A DNA stretch of 53,500 bases from Prorocentrum cordatum (GCA_963575745.1 CAUYUJ010019361.1:37047-90546), one strand, 5' to 3'; numbered from the stretch's first letter, positions 38,673 to 48,420 are shown. Notes: generated from the sequence alone by a model not told the origin. Numbers and translations: made by a program.

Positions 38673-38807
38673 TCGGTCGGGAACTTTTGGATAGCGTGTC
38701 GCTCCGCCGGTTCTAGCCCACCACGCCTTGGAGCGACACGCCATCCACTCGCTGTGCGTGTCGCCAGGGACGCCAGGGCGACACGCTGTCCCACAGCTCC
38801 CGACCGT
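38673..38807. mobile_element. Foldback element, GGTCGGGAAC family, T-shaped
   Basis: The outer arms CGGTCGGGAACTTTTGGATA (38673-38692) and TGTCCCACAGCTCCCGACCG (38788-38807) pair with five mismatches in 20. Inside are two further hairpins: GCGTGTCGCTCC (38693-38704) with GGAGCGACACGC (38730-38741), 12 of 12; and GCGTGTCGCC (38756-38765) with GGGCGACACGC (38776-38786). The predicted shape is a stem with two side arms. A longer relative with the same ends is at 45129-45338. No coding capacity. Confidence 0.75.
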
Positions 38808-40150
38808 AGCTGCCCTGAGACGCCCGCATTGAAACGCAACACGTGCCGTGCTCAAAACGTACCGGGTCGAGGTGCCGCGTGTCGGTTCAGCACGTGGACT
38901 TACGTTCTGACGAACGTATGCAGCCAGGCCCACGCGCGTCAATACCCTCCCTGTTGCGTGTTGCGTCAGGGCAGCTCAGTCGGAACAGCTTCGGATAGCC
39001 TCGGATGGTCTTGGGGCGGTTTCGGGTTGCCTTGGATCTGTGGCGCGGATGGCCGGACCATGCGGCGCAGGGAAGGCCCATATACATATATACATATATA
39101 TATACATATATATATATATATTCAACAGAACCTTGGCTGTGCGGTCATAGTCCATTTGACAAGGGGACTACTTCCCTGAGTCGGGATCCCTTTCAAGTCA
39201 GTGCCCAGAACGCGGGGTCGAAGGTCGCGGCGGCTGAGGGGAGCACTCAGAGCCACTGAAAATCCATCCAACGCCGCTAAACCAGAGCGATGCATGTTTG
39301 AATGAGCTCCCAAAAAGACTTGCTGAGCTTTGTCAGGTGCAGGCGTCCAGCTCCCCCCACCTACCTTGCCAGTGAAGCAAAAGCACGAAGCTGTTCTTTG
39401 TCAGTTCTTCGGCGCCTGGGGGCCGCTGCCAGACCCCAGGACTGCCGAACAGCGACTCGGGATGAAGAATCGGCCCTGGGGAAGGGGCCCACACTCTCTC
39501 AAGGGCCCACGTGAGCGACGGATGAACACAGGGTCGTCTTCCCCGGTATTCGCGCCTAAGCTGCCCGCGCAAGGTCGCGCGTGAGCGCCCGGGTTTCCAA
39601 TGTAGCGTGCCTCGCTGGCGGCCCGCGTAAGCCACCGCGTCAGGGCGGCATGCCATCTCGTGTAAGACCCGTTCCTTTTCGGCGTCCACGCTGCGAAAAA
39701 ACAGCTCGACGCGGCGGGGGCAGCCGCAGACCGCCGCAAGGACCGCCGAGAGGACCGTCCAACGGCTACCGCAGGCCGACGTGGCAACGGTTTGCCCCGC
39801 GGCTGGACACGCGGGCCTCCGAGGTCGTTCGGGGAAGCGCTAGCGCGGGTTAGTGCAAACTCAGGTCGGTCAGGCTCTGCAGGATCCCCCAGGCTCTTGC
39901 GCGCAAGCCTGGGCCAGTGCAGCCCTGGCTCGGCAGGATGCTGCCAGCTCTGGCGCCCTGGCCGACCCCCGCTTGCAGCGACCCCCCGTCCCCCTTGCGC
40001 CCCGAGCCGTGACTTCTCGGGATCGGCCCTGGGCCCCCCGGAGCAGCCGCGACCCGAAATCTTCGGTGACGGGCTTTGGCCCCGCCAAATTTTAGGGGAA
40101 CAAAAAGACATAATCATCAGAACATAAACAAAAAGACAAAACAAAGACAT
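38808..40150. other. Unassigned; open minus-strand frame, TA tract
   Basis: TATACATATA tract at 39078-39122. From about 39400 upward the minus strand is open for several hundred codons, including SYTRWHAALTRWLTRAASEA near 39620-39680. This may be a retroelement fragment, but no signature residues are present. The frame continues through the hairpin element at 40151, so its length is not evidence of a gene. Confidence 0.35.
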
Positions 40151-40310
40151 AAACATAAAAAGCTCGGAGGTCCGCGCGGATTTCTCGGATTCGGCGCTGG
40201 ACCCCCCGGCGGCGCCTCCCGGCGCCGCCACTGGCGCGCTCCGCGCGCCAGGGAGGGGGGTCCAGCGCCGATCCGAGAAATCCGCACGGACCTCCGAGAT
40301 TTTTATGTTC
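40151..40310. mobile_element. T-shaped foldback element, copy 1 (near-perfect)
   Basis: Left arm 40151-40207 and right arm 40255-40310 are inverted complements over about 56 bases, with three mismatches and one single-base indel (left AGCTCGGAGGTCCGCGCGGA; right TCCGCACGGACCTCCGAGAT). Between them are two perfect 9-bp hairpins. GGCGGCGCC (40208-40216) pairs with GGCGCCGCC (40221-40229) around a 4-base loop. CTGGCGCGC (40231-40239) pairs with GCGCGCCAG (40243-40251) around a 3-base loop. No coding capacity. Two further copies keep both side hairpins and a fourth lacks them. Confidence 0.85.
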
Positions 40311-41488
40311 ATGCCTTTCTTTGTTTCCCTGGAATTTCGGTCGCGACCACAGGGGGTCGAACCTCGGCAGCGAAGCGACAGAGCATCCAGTTCCGAGCGA
40401 GGGTTCTGAAGACGCCGACGGCTCGCTGGTTGCTGAAGCTCGTGGCCGGAGGCCGAAGGCGCCCGAGCCTCGGCCGCGACCACTTCGTCCAGAGCGCTAC
40501 CGGGAACGGTCGACGACCGGCTCCTCGTTCTGAGCGGCCCCCGAGACCAAGATACTCCAGATTTCGTAATAAAAGGGAGGGGGTCTGGACCCTCCAAGAC
40601 AAGCCATCTCAGACCCCCCCCCCGTGGGAGAACCCTCCAAAACATCGTCCCCAGACCCCCCAGGCCCTCCAAGATAGCCTGGGAGAGACCCCCCCGAAAT
40701 GAGACCCCCCTCCCTGTATTACAAAATCTGGAGTAGCGCCCTCCGCTCAACCCTCCTGGGGTGCCCTTTGTCCAGATTTCTGCCGGTGGCGAGCGAACAA
40801 CACACACACACACCTGTACCCAAAGGGGGGTCGGTGGGAGCAGGACCGGCTATGGGAATGGGTGCGGCTCGCGGGACCCCGGAGGGCGGGCTCCCAGTCG
40901 AGCGGGGAACCCCATCCAACAACACGCACCCAAGGGGTACTGTATAGGTGTGTGTGTGTGTGTTCGTTCGCGGAAGGCCTCGGGCCTTTGAGAAGCTTCC
41001 TGGGCCTGCTTCCAGATGCAGAGGCGGCTTTTCAGAAGGCCAGAGGGCTTCTGAGAAGCCGTGCCGCCTTCTCGCAAGGCCTGCCCCCTCTCAGTTTCCC
41101 CCCTGGGCTCGCCGCCGACTGGCCCCCCCCCATCAGAAAGATCGTTATCGGGTTGGGAGGACTGGGTGGGGAGCAATGATCATGTCATCCGTATTGCCGC
41201 GTATGTCCAATGTGTTTGTTGCACGGTCGTGCTCTGTATCTTCCCAACCCCTTCCTCCCAACTTCTGAAGTCCGCGGGCGCCAGGCGGTGCAAGACGGTC
41301 AGGCGCCAGTCGAAGCAAGCGGTGGGGTGCACCGGAGGCGGATTGGGGCACGAGGGCACAAGAGAGAAAAGAGCGGGAGAAGAGTAAGGAGCGGCCCGTC
41401 CAGACCGTGCAGGCCGCCGCGGCGGCGCCGAGGGCGAGGGCATGCGGGCAGTGTCCCAGCAGCAGGGCCTCCCTCCCGACAAGATAAC
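40311..41488. other. Unassigned GC-rich sequence
   Basis: Short CA (40800-40814) and TG (40948-40963) runs. AGGCCTTCTGAGAAG-type motifs at 40975-41075 are shared with 31136-31460. No gene. Confidence 0.4.
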
Positions 41489-41623
41489 CAGGGGTGGACC
41501 TAAACGGTGTTTTGGCGATTTCGTGGGCCGTGCTCGTTTCGATCTCGTCCTGCGCTGAAAAGGCGGATTGATGGCAGAACGAGGGAAAACGACATTGGAA
41601 AACACTGTTTAGGTTCAGCCCTG
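41489..41623. mobile_element. MITE-like foldback element, GGACCTAAACGG family, copy 2
   Basis: The left end GTGGACCTAAACGGTGTTTT (41494-41513) pairs with AAAACACTGTTTAGGTTCAG (41599-41618). The ends match 10499-10645. The interior GCGATTTCGTGGGCCGTGCTCG is shared with 44.9 kb but not with 10.5 kb, so the family has at least two interior types. Confidence 0.8.
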
Positions 41624-41639
41624 AAGATAACAGTTTTTC

Positions 41640-42280
41640 TCACCCTAGCGACCCGCGCGCGACCACGGCGCGGTGAAGAGCGAGGCGCGCGCGCGCACAG
41701 CCGCGCGCGCGCGGCGGCCGCGCCGGGCCGCTGCCGCCCGCCGGGCGCGGGGCCCGTGGATAGAGAGCCCGGCGGCGCTGCGCCGCGGAGGATCGAGGAG
41801 CGTCGAGGAGTGAGGATCGAGGAAGGATCGCGGAGGATCGAGCGACCGAGGGTCGCGGCGATCGAGGATCGCGGCGTCGAGGGTCGAGGGATCGCGGCGT
41901 CGCGGCGTCGAGGGCCGAGGGTCGAGGACGGAGGAAGCGAGGCCGGGCGAGGCGCGCGGGCGAGCGAGGGAGGCCGGCTGGCCTCGAGGAGGCCTCGAGG
42001 AGGCTGGAGGCTCAGGGAGGGGCCACTGTCGGCGACTGCAGGGGGAGTGGCTACGCTGGTGTTTGGTGTGCGATCTGCGTCGTTGGGGCTCGGGGGTCAC
42101 CAGGCTGCCCGCCTCGGGGCGCGGCGGCGAACTCCCTCTGTCGAGGTCCTCGCCCGCCTCCCCCCCCCCCCCCCAGGTGCGCGTTGCAAGCCATACCCCT
42201 TGACAAGCCACACTCTTCGGAGTCGCCGACTTCGGGACACCCCCCAGCTGTTCGATGAGATACGGCGGCTTCCCTTCCTT
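41640..42280. other. GC-rich sequence with GGATCGAG repeats
   Basis: GCGCGCGC runs at 41680-41712 and loose GGATCGAG/GGGTCGAG units 41785-41935. The rest has no recognised feature. Confidence 0.5.
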
Positions 42281-42284
42281 CTCG

Positions 42285-42478
42285 TCGTCAACCTCCCTCT
42301 CCTCGTCATTCGTCCTCCTCCCTCTCCTCGTCATTCGTCCTCCTCCTCCCTTCGTCCTCATTCGTCCTCCTCCCTTCTCGTCGTTAGCCTCCCTCTCCTC
42401 GTCATTCGTCGGCTTCTCTACCTTCTCGTCGTTAACCTCCCTCTCCTCTTCTTCATTCGTCCTCCTCCCTTCGACGAA
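42285..42478. repeat. CTCCCTCTCCTCGTCATTCGT tandem repeat
   Basis: Six or so units of about 25-50 bases built from CCTCCCTCTCCTCGTCATTC and CCTTCTCGTCGTTA(G/A)CC. Confidence 0.85.
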
Positions 42479-42504
42479 GAAAAAACGGCACAATCATTAA
42501 CCGT

Positions 42505-42645
42505 CGACGGTCCGCGCGGATGTCTTGGATCGGCGCTGGGGCCCCCGTGGCGGCGCTTCAGGCGCCGCTCCAGGCGCGCTCCGCACGCCAGGAAGGGGGG
42601 GTCCAGCGCCGATCCAGGAAAGCTTCGCGGACCGTCGAAAGTTCA
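42505..42645. mobile_element. T-shaped foldback element, copy 2
   Basis: Outer arms CGACGGTCCGCG...GGATCGGCGCTGG and CCAGCGCCGATCC...CGCGGACCGTCG pair with a mismatched patch in the middle. Side hairpin 1: GGCGGCGC (42549-42556) with GCGCCGCT (42562-42569), seven pairs plus one G-T. Side hairpin 2: GGCGCGC (42573-42579) with GCACGCC (42583-42589), six of seven. The fold is kept although the sequence differs from copy 1. Confidence 0.8.
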
Positions 42646-42911
42646 TGTTCACATCATGTGTTGTTCCTCTATGTCACTGTGTTCCACCTTCTCTCCTCAC
42701 TCCTGTCGCAACTGCGATGCCGCTTTGTCGTTCAGGCTGCAGTTCAAAGTTCATAGCATGAGTTTGTCGATGGCAGGTCGGCTTGTGCGGCGTTCCCGGT
42801 TTGCCTGGCGACTTTTTGCATTCGCGATGTCTTTGTGTCACCTGTTGCGTTTTTCGTGGGACGAATTCGAATCGAGAGAGAGAGAGAGAGAGATAGAGCA
42901 GCATAAGCGCA
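42646..42911. other. Spacer between foldback copies
   Basis: A GA run at 42876-42896; otherwise unassigned, lower in GC than its flanks. Confidence 0.45.
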
Positions 42912-43045
42912 AACGTCCAGAGGTCCGTGCGGATTTCTTGGGTCGTCGCTGGATCCCCACCTGGCGGCGCTTCCGGCGCCGCCCCTGTCGCGCTTCGCGA
43001 GCCGCGCGCCAGGGGAGGCGGGCCCAGCATTCTTGGGTGACCCAA
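42912..43045. mobile_element. T-shaped foldback element, copy 3 (decayed right arm)
   Basis: The left arm AGAGGTCCGTGCGGATTTCT matches copy 1. Side hairpin 1 is perfect (GGCGGCGC 42963-42970 with GCGCCGCC 42976-42983). Side hairpin 2 is CCTGTCGCG with CGCGCCAGG (eight of nine). The right arm keeps only short matches, so the outer stem is weak. Confidence 0.7.
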
Positions 43046-43084
43046 AAGGGGGTCTGGCTGAAAAGGGGTGGTGCAATAAGAGGA

Positions 43085-43480
43085 TGGGAGAGGAGGAGGA
43101 GGAGGAGGAGGAGGATGAGGAGGAGGAGGAGGAGGAGGAGGAGGAGGAGGAGGAGGAGGAGGAGGAGGAGGGGAGGAGAGAGGAGGAGGAGGAGGAGGAG
43201 GAGGAGGAGGGGAGTGGAGGAGGAGGAGGAGGAGGAGGAGGAGGGAGGAGGAGGAGGAGGAGGAGGAGGAGGAGGAGGAGGAGGAGGTGGAGGAGGAGGA
43301 GGAGGAGGAGAGGAGGAGGAGGAGGAGGAGGAGGAGGAGAGGAGGAGGAGGAGGAGGAGGAGGTGGAGAGGAGGAGGAGGAGGATGGAGGAGGAGGAGGA
43401 GGAGGAGGAGGAGGAGGAGAGGAGAGGGGAGGAGGAGGAGGAGGAGGAGGAGGAGGAGGGAGGAGGAGGAGGAGGAGGGG
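43085..43480. repeat. (GGA)n tract, about 400 bases
   Basis: The longest GGA tract in the window, with scattered GAT, GTGGA and GAGA interruptions. Confidence 0.97.
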
Positions 43481-43800
43481 GAGCGATTGGGAATGGGAGG
43501 GATTGTATCGAGGACAGGGATGGAGAGAGGGAGGGAGGGGGGGAGGGATGAAGGGAGGGATGGAGGGAGGGAGGGGTGGAAGGAGGGTTGGAGGCGAGAG
43601 GGAAGAGGAGAAGGAGAAAGAGGAGAGGCAGGAGGAGGAGGAGAAGGAGGACAGGGAGGAGGAGGGGGAGGAGGAGGAGGGTGGCTGCATTGATTTGGAC
43701 TCCGAAGCCAACAGGGAAAGCGAAAGCGAAAGGAGGAGGAGGAGGAAGAGGAGGAGGAGGAGGAGGAGGAGGGGGGAGGAGGAGGCTACACCAGCACGAG
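43481..43800. repeat. GGGA and GGA-rich sequence
   Basis: GGGAGGGA units 43525-43575, then mixed GGA/GAA to about 43790. Confidence 0.8.
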
Positions 43801-44889
43801 ATGCACAACGGACGGTAACTGCAGGACCGCTGATGCAGCCGAGGCTTCCTTGGATACACCCCCTTCTTTGGATGGTGTCCCAGGGGGCGTCGCCTGTGTT
43901 GGCGACCCTCTCCCTCCCCTATCCCGCCCTCCCCCGTCGTGCCTGCTGTCCTCCTCCCCCTCTTCCATTTCCCTTATCCTCCTGTTGCTACTCCTCGTGT
44001 CGCCCCTCCGTCGGCTTCCCTCTCCTCCAGGGGCTGTCCCCCCTTTCGGTCGGCGCGCCTCCCGTGAACACCGGCCCAGCCCTCGGGGGGGTCAAGCTGG
44101 GCGTGGCTGCGATCGGAGATCCCTTTGGCCATCAGGAAGCAGGAATCGGGCGGAGGAGGGGGGCAGAGGGCGAGGGAGGAGGACGACGGAGGAGGAGAAG
44201 GGAGGAGGGAGGCTGACGAGGAGGAGCAGAGGGGAGCAGAGGGGACGAGGGGGAGGAGGAGGAGGGGGGGGGCCGGGAAGGAGGAGGCCAGCCGCGCCCC
44301 GCCGGGCAGAGCAGCGCGCGCTCCCGGGGCGGCGCCCCCGCGAGCTGCAGCCCTGCGTACAGACGGCCCGCGGGCCCTGCCGCCATGGGGCACGCCGCCG
44401 CGGCGGGCCCGCCCGCGCGGGCCGCGCGGAGGGCGGCGCGAGCGCCTCCTGAGGCGGGGCGGCCGCCCGATCGCCGCGGCGGCGCTGGGCGGGGGCAGGG
44501 CGGCCGCGGCTGGGGGAGCAGCGGCCCCCGCCCCCCCCGGGCCCCGCGGCCTCGGCGCCCCTCCCCAGAGGTTCCACTGCACGCAGGGAGTGGCCTCTGC
44601 GCCGGAGCTGCCCGTGGGTGCAGGGGCCCCGTGGGGCCCCGCGAGCGCTGAGGGCGGTGCTGCAGCAGCGGCCTGCGCGCCCGGCGGTGTCCCGAAAGGG
44701 CCCCCCCCCCCCCAGGCCGCGCACCGAGGGTCGCTCTGGCAGGGTCGCTCTGGCGTGCAGCCGAGAGGTCGTCGACGTGACGGGTGCCCCCCGGGGGGGG
44801 TGGGGAGCGCAGCTCCTTTGGTCCTGGCTGGCCGGGCGTAGAAAGCCGGGTCCGCGCGGCGGCGCCTGCGGGGCGAGGCCCAGCGTCGG
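43801..44889. other. Unassigned GC-rich sequence with GGA tract
   Basis: GGA-rich 44150-44290. Several frames are open because of very high GC; none has a coding signature. Confidence 0.45.
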
Positions 44890-45030
44890 CCCAGGCCAGG
44901 GCTCGAGCCGAACTGCGTTTGGGCGATCTCGTGGGCCGTGCTCGTTTGGGCGTTTTGCGGCCGAGGCGGGATGAAGACAGAACGCCGGACGACGGCAACA
45001 GCACGAAAACGGGAAACAAGACGGGTTAGC
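44890..45030. mobile_element. Diverged relative of the GGACCTAAACGG element
   Basis: Interior TCGTGGGCCGTGCTCGTTT, then GATGAAGACAGAACGCC, matches TCGTGGGCCGTGCTCGTTT and GATGGCAGAACGAGG at 41518-41584. The end pair CTCGAGC (44904) and GCTCGAG (45029) is inverted, but the GGACCTAAACGG end itself is not recognisable. Confidence 0.55.
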
Positions 45031-45128
45031 TCGAGTCGTGGCCAAACCTTTCGTCGGTCAAGGAAGAGAGGCACACGTAGAAACTCAGCGGCGGCCCAAC
45101 CTCTCCTCGGTCGTGGGCGGGACATGCA

Positions 45129-45338
45129 CGGTCGGGAACCTTTTTGACGGCGTGGCGATCCGCCGGTTCTGGCCCAGCACGCTTCGGCGCGACCCAACGC
45201 CCCGGTCCTTAGGAGTGGACGTCCCGAGCCTTCCCCGGCCTCCCGCCTCGCGGGGCTGAGCGACACGCCGTCCGCCTCCGGGGCACATCGTGCCGTTGGG
45301 GCCGCCGCCGTGGCACGCTGTGCAAACGTTCCCGACCG
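45129..45338. mobile_element. Foldback element, GGTCGGGAAC family, copy 2
   Basis: The ends CGGTCGGGAACCTTTTTGAC and TGTGCAAACGTTCCCGACCG are inverted complements with few differences. They match 38673-38807, as does CCGCCGGTTCTGGCCCA just inside the left end. The middle is about 75 bases longer and its inner hairpins are not clear. Confidence 0.7.
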
Positions 45339-45505
45339 CACCTGTGCCGCGGCCGCGCGGGCCGGGCCCTCGGGCCGCGCCCCCGCCGCAGGCGGGGCGC
45401 TTCTCCGCGGAAGGGCCCCCCGCGCGGAACGTGTCCGTGCAGCAGCCGCGTACCCGTGCGGCGGCCCAACATGCCATCGGTTGAGGAGCAGAGGCGGCAT
45501 AGACA
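45339..45505. other. No feature seen
   Basis: GC-rich spacer between foldback elements. Confidence 0.4.
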
Positions 45506-45507
45506 TG

Positions 45508-45582
45508 AGGTTTCGGAGCTCCGCTCAAACGGCTTGGGATCGGCCCAGCGCCAATCCAAGAAGTCTGCGCAGATCTCCAGAT
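45508..45582. mobile_element. Foldback copy 4, side arms absent
   Basis: The left arm TTTCGGAGCTCCGC...CTTGGGATCGG and right arm CCAATCCAAGAAGTCTGCGC, AGATCTCCAGA meet almost directly at CCCAGCGCC. Both arms resemble the outer stem of copy 1 (CGGAGGTCCGCGCGGA...GGCGCTGG). The GGCGGCGC and GGCGCGC side hairpins are missing. Confidence 0.6.
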
Positions 45583-46053
45583 GTTTGTGCTTTTGCCACG
45601 CTTCGCTCCGTCATCATCGGTCGTGGGCGAAGAGCACGTCCCCTATCCGCGGCTTGGCGGGCCGGGCCCTGTGGCCGCGACCCTGGGGAAACGAAGCGCC
45701 TTTTTTGGCTGACGCCCCGCGCGGGACGTAGCCGTGCGGCCCCGCGTGTCCGCGGGACCGCGCCCCGAAGTCCAGGCCGCAGAGGTGCGGGCTGCGGATC
45801 GCTTCGCCGCTCGCGAGCTGGTGCGATCGCGGCGGGTGCGGAACGGCGGGGCACGAAGACCTGCGGGAGCTTCCTGCCCGTTCTGAGTCAGGGTTTTCGC
45901 GGTCGGTGTCGTCGCGGGCGTTGTCCCTTCGAGGCTCAAGGTCGCCAGCCTAACAGCGGCCGCCGCCGGCCGTGGACAGCGTTCGCTGTTGGGCATCGTG
46001 CCCCTGTTATCCCCGCACATCTCGGGCGCCCAGGTCCCAGAATCCGAGACCCG
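45583..46053. other. No feature seen
   Basis: Unassigned GC-rich sequence. Confidence 0.4.
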
Positions 46054-46133
46054 AAAACCATCACGTCACTAATTCTGGGCCTCAGCGCCCACTGAGGCCC
46101 CAGGGCCCCCAGATTAGTGAAGTGATTTTTTTT
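46054..46133. repeat. Hairpin with ATCAC(G/T)TCACTAAT arms
   Basis: AAAACCATCACGTCACTAAT (46055-46074) pairs with ATTAGTGAAGTGATTTTTTT (46113-46132). Inside are CTGGG/CCCAG and CCTCAG/CTGAGG pairs. A nearby ATGCATCACTTCACC (46153) repeats part of the arm. Confidence 0.7.
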
Positions 46134-46650
46134 CCACGCAAGGGCCCCGAAATGCATCACTTCACCAAACCGAGCCCAGGACGAAAGCCAGGGGCCGAAT
46201 TGCTGCTGTGATGCAACATAGGTCTCGTACAGAAGTACCGGTGCCGCCGCAGCCAAGGTGTCGAGCTGGGGACCCCTTCGGGTTCTGGCGGCTCTGGCGT
46301 TCGGGCCGCTCCTTGGATCCAGGTCGCGGAGCCCGCTCGTGGCCGAGGCTCGCCGTCGCCAGGAGCGCCCCTTCTGTGTTCCTCAGCCGGCGATCCCCAG
46401 AGGTCGCACGAGGACTGTACTCTTCCCGGGAGGCCCCGCCGCCACGCGTGCGTTCCCCCAGGAGTTCTGGCCAGGACGCGCCGGTGGAGAGGCCAGGGGA
46501 GCAGCGGTACGTATCGGTACCTACCTGTCCGTTCTCCCAGCCTCGGGAGGCGCCAGCTGCACACGGATTGCATCGGCACTGGCCCCGTCCAGGCTCGTGC
46601 AGCGTGCCCGGGGTGGGGGCCCCGGCCAGGAGCGTGGTGCGCGTGCGCCT
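46134..46650. other. No feature seen
   Basis: Unassigned; several short open frames. Confidence 0.4.
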
Positions 46651-46652
46651 GC

Positions 46653-46785
46653 TCGGCTTCCTTGCTCAACTGCCCCCCCCCAAACGCCTCCACGAAAGCA
46701 ACGGCCAGTTTCGCGTCTACTCGGCTTCCTTGCTCAGCTGCCCCCCCCAAAAGCCTCCACGAAAGCAGACGCCAGTTTCTCCAGG
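46653..46785. repeat. 68-bp tandem duplication
   Basis: Two units starting at 46653 and 46721, each TCGGCTTCCTTGCTCA(A/G)CTG, then a C run and CCTCCACGAAAGCA. Confidence 0.9.
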
Positions 46786-47868
46786 CACACAGGCACACAT
46801 GCGGAAACGTTTTTCGTCGGCGGCGAGGCAGAGGCGATCCGCACCAGCGAGAGGCGCTTCGGGGCAACCGGAAGGCGAATTCGCCAGCGTGCGAGAGCGG
46901 GGAGACAGAGAGACGAGGCGGCCGCAGAGGGGCGCAGGGCGGAGGGCGCTCAGACGCGGAAGAGCTCCGCCCCGAGCGCGCTGGCGCGGCCAGCAGCGGC
47001 AGCGGGGAGCGCGGCAGCAGCCGAGCCGTGGTGTCGGTGCATCCGCCGGCGTTGCCCCGATGCCCAGTGCGCGGCAGAGCAAGTGGATGACAGTGGAGAC
47101 GTCAAGGTAGGGCACGACTAGACAGCGCAAGTAGCGAACAGTGGAGTCCAGGTTTCAGGCTGCCAGCAGCAAGTGCTGTACCCGCTGAGTGCTGGGCTGG
47201 GGAGCGTGCCCTAGCGCAGGGTCCGCCAGCACAGTCACCAGGGGGAGTGGCACGCCGGGGGCGGCGGCGAGCGGCGCGATGGCGGCGCGCGGAGGGAGGG
47301 AGGGAAAGGCGCGAGGGGGGGGGAAGGAGGGAGAGCGAGGGGGAGGAACGCCCCGCCTGAAGGGCACCCCGGCACCCCCGACAGTCGGGGCGGCGGCATC
47401 CCGCGGCCCAGCACCGGCGGCGCTGCTGTCAGGCAGGGCGCCGCCACCGTGTAGCACGGCGCACGGGCCGACCCGGTGGGGGGCAGAAGTGGGGCCGCAG
47501 GCCGGTGGGGGCTGGGGTCACGTACCGTCCAGGGAGGGCAGCGCATGGCAGAAGGGGAGGGGGGCCACGCGTCGTCCGGGGAGGGCAGCGCGCGACGGGG
47601 CTGGGGGCACCCAGTCGGTGCAAGATCTGGTGGAGGCTGGCCGCGCACCGTGCGGGGAGGGCAGCGCATGGCAGAAGGGGAGAGGGGGGCCACGCGCCGT
47701 CCGGGGAGGGCCGGCGCGCGACGGGGCCGGGGGCACCCAGTCGGCGCAAGCTCTCGTGGAGGCTGGCCGCGCACCGTGCGGGGAGGGCAGCGGACGGCCG
47801 CGGAGCGCCGCGCGCCGCCCGCGAAGGGCGGCGCGCAGCAGGGCCGGGGCAGCTCCATTCAGGAGGGA

Positions 47869-47970
47869 AAAAACACGCAGACACAATGAATCGTCGGCTC
47901 CCCAGAAAATATGGGAAAATATGGGAAGTGGGGGGGAAGACAAAACAAATGTGTGTATTTATTTGTGTGT
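47869..47970. mobile_element. Small MITE-like element inserted in copy B
   Basis: Second member of the family at 31922-32074. It lies between the array and the conserved ORF of the long repeat, at a point where copy A has no such sequence. Confidence 0.65.
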
Positions 47971-48046
47971 CCTGGGGCCCCTTCGTTCATGTGGAGACGT
48001 GCCACGCACCGTCCGGGGATGACAGCGAGCGGCAGCACGGAGCTCA

Positions 48047-48420
48047 CAGCAGCTCGTGCTGGTGGAGGAAGCAGCGGAGGACGGTGGCGTCGTGCCGGCT
48101 GGGGTCGCGGGTGACACCGCCACGCAGAGCGCAGAACCTATGCCAGGCAGCGCTGGGTTCACCACCTGTTTGCTGCATCCTCCTGACCCGGGCCACCAGG
48201 GCCCCCTTCTAGCTGAGGAGGTCGAGCAGGACGCGTGGTGGGACATCCTCAGGACGCGCCTGCCCCTTGCCTCGCTTCCTGCAGTTCGAGGCGGACGAGT
48301 CCCACTGGGCGCGAGTGTCTGTCAACGCGGTCCAGGTGTTCTTGACGAGTATCAGGAGCTCGCGCCGTGCAGGCAGAGGTGTTCCCCCTTGCGCTGGAGC
48401 TGGATCAGTCCGCGGTGCCG
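48047..48420 (-). pseudogene. Conserved ORF of the long repeat, copy B, with premature stop
   Basis: Minus-strand reading gives RKRGKGQARPEDVPPRVLLD, then LLS, a TAG at about 48208-48210, then KGALVARVRRMQQ, AAWHRFCALRGGVTRDPSRH, DATVLRCFLHQHELL and a TGA. Copy A has Ser where the TAG stands. The protein-level match on both sides of the stop shows a once-coding sequence that is now broken. Confidence 0.5.

Noticed and set aside
40151-40310. Integrated parvovirus end
   Set aside because: Only the fold topology is similar. No replication or capsid gene was seen nearby, and the element occurs as several diverged copies; treated as a foldback element.
39401-40813. 470-codon minus-strand frame as a gene
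   Set aside because: It runs through the T-shaped hairpin element and GC-rich sequence without any domain; openness is explained by base composition.
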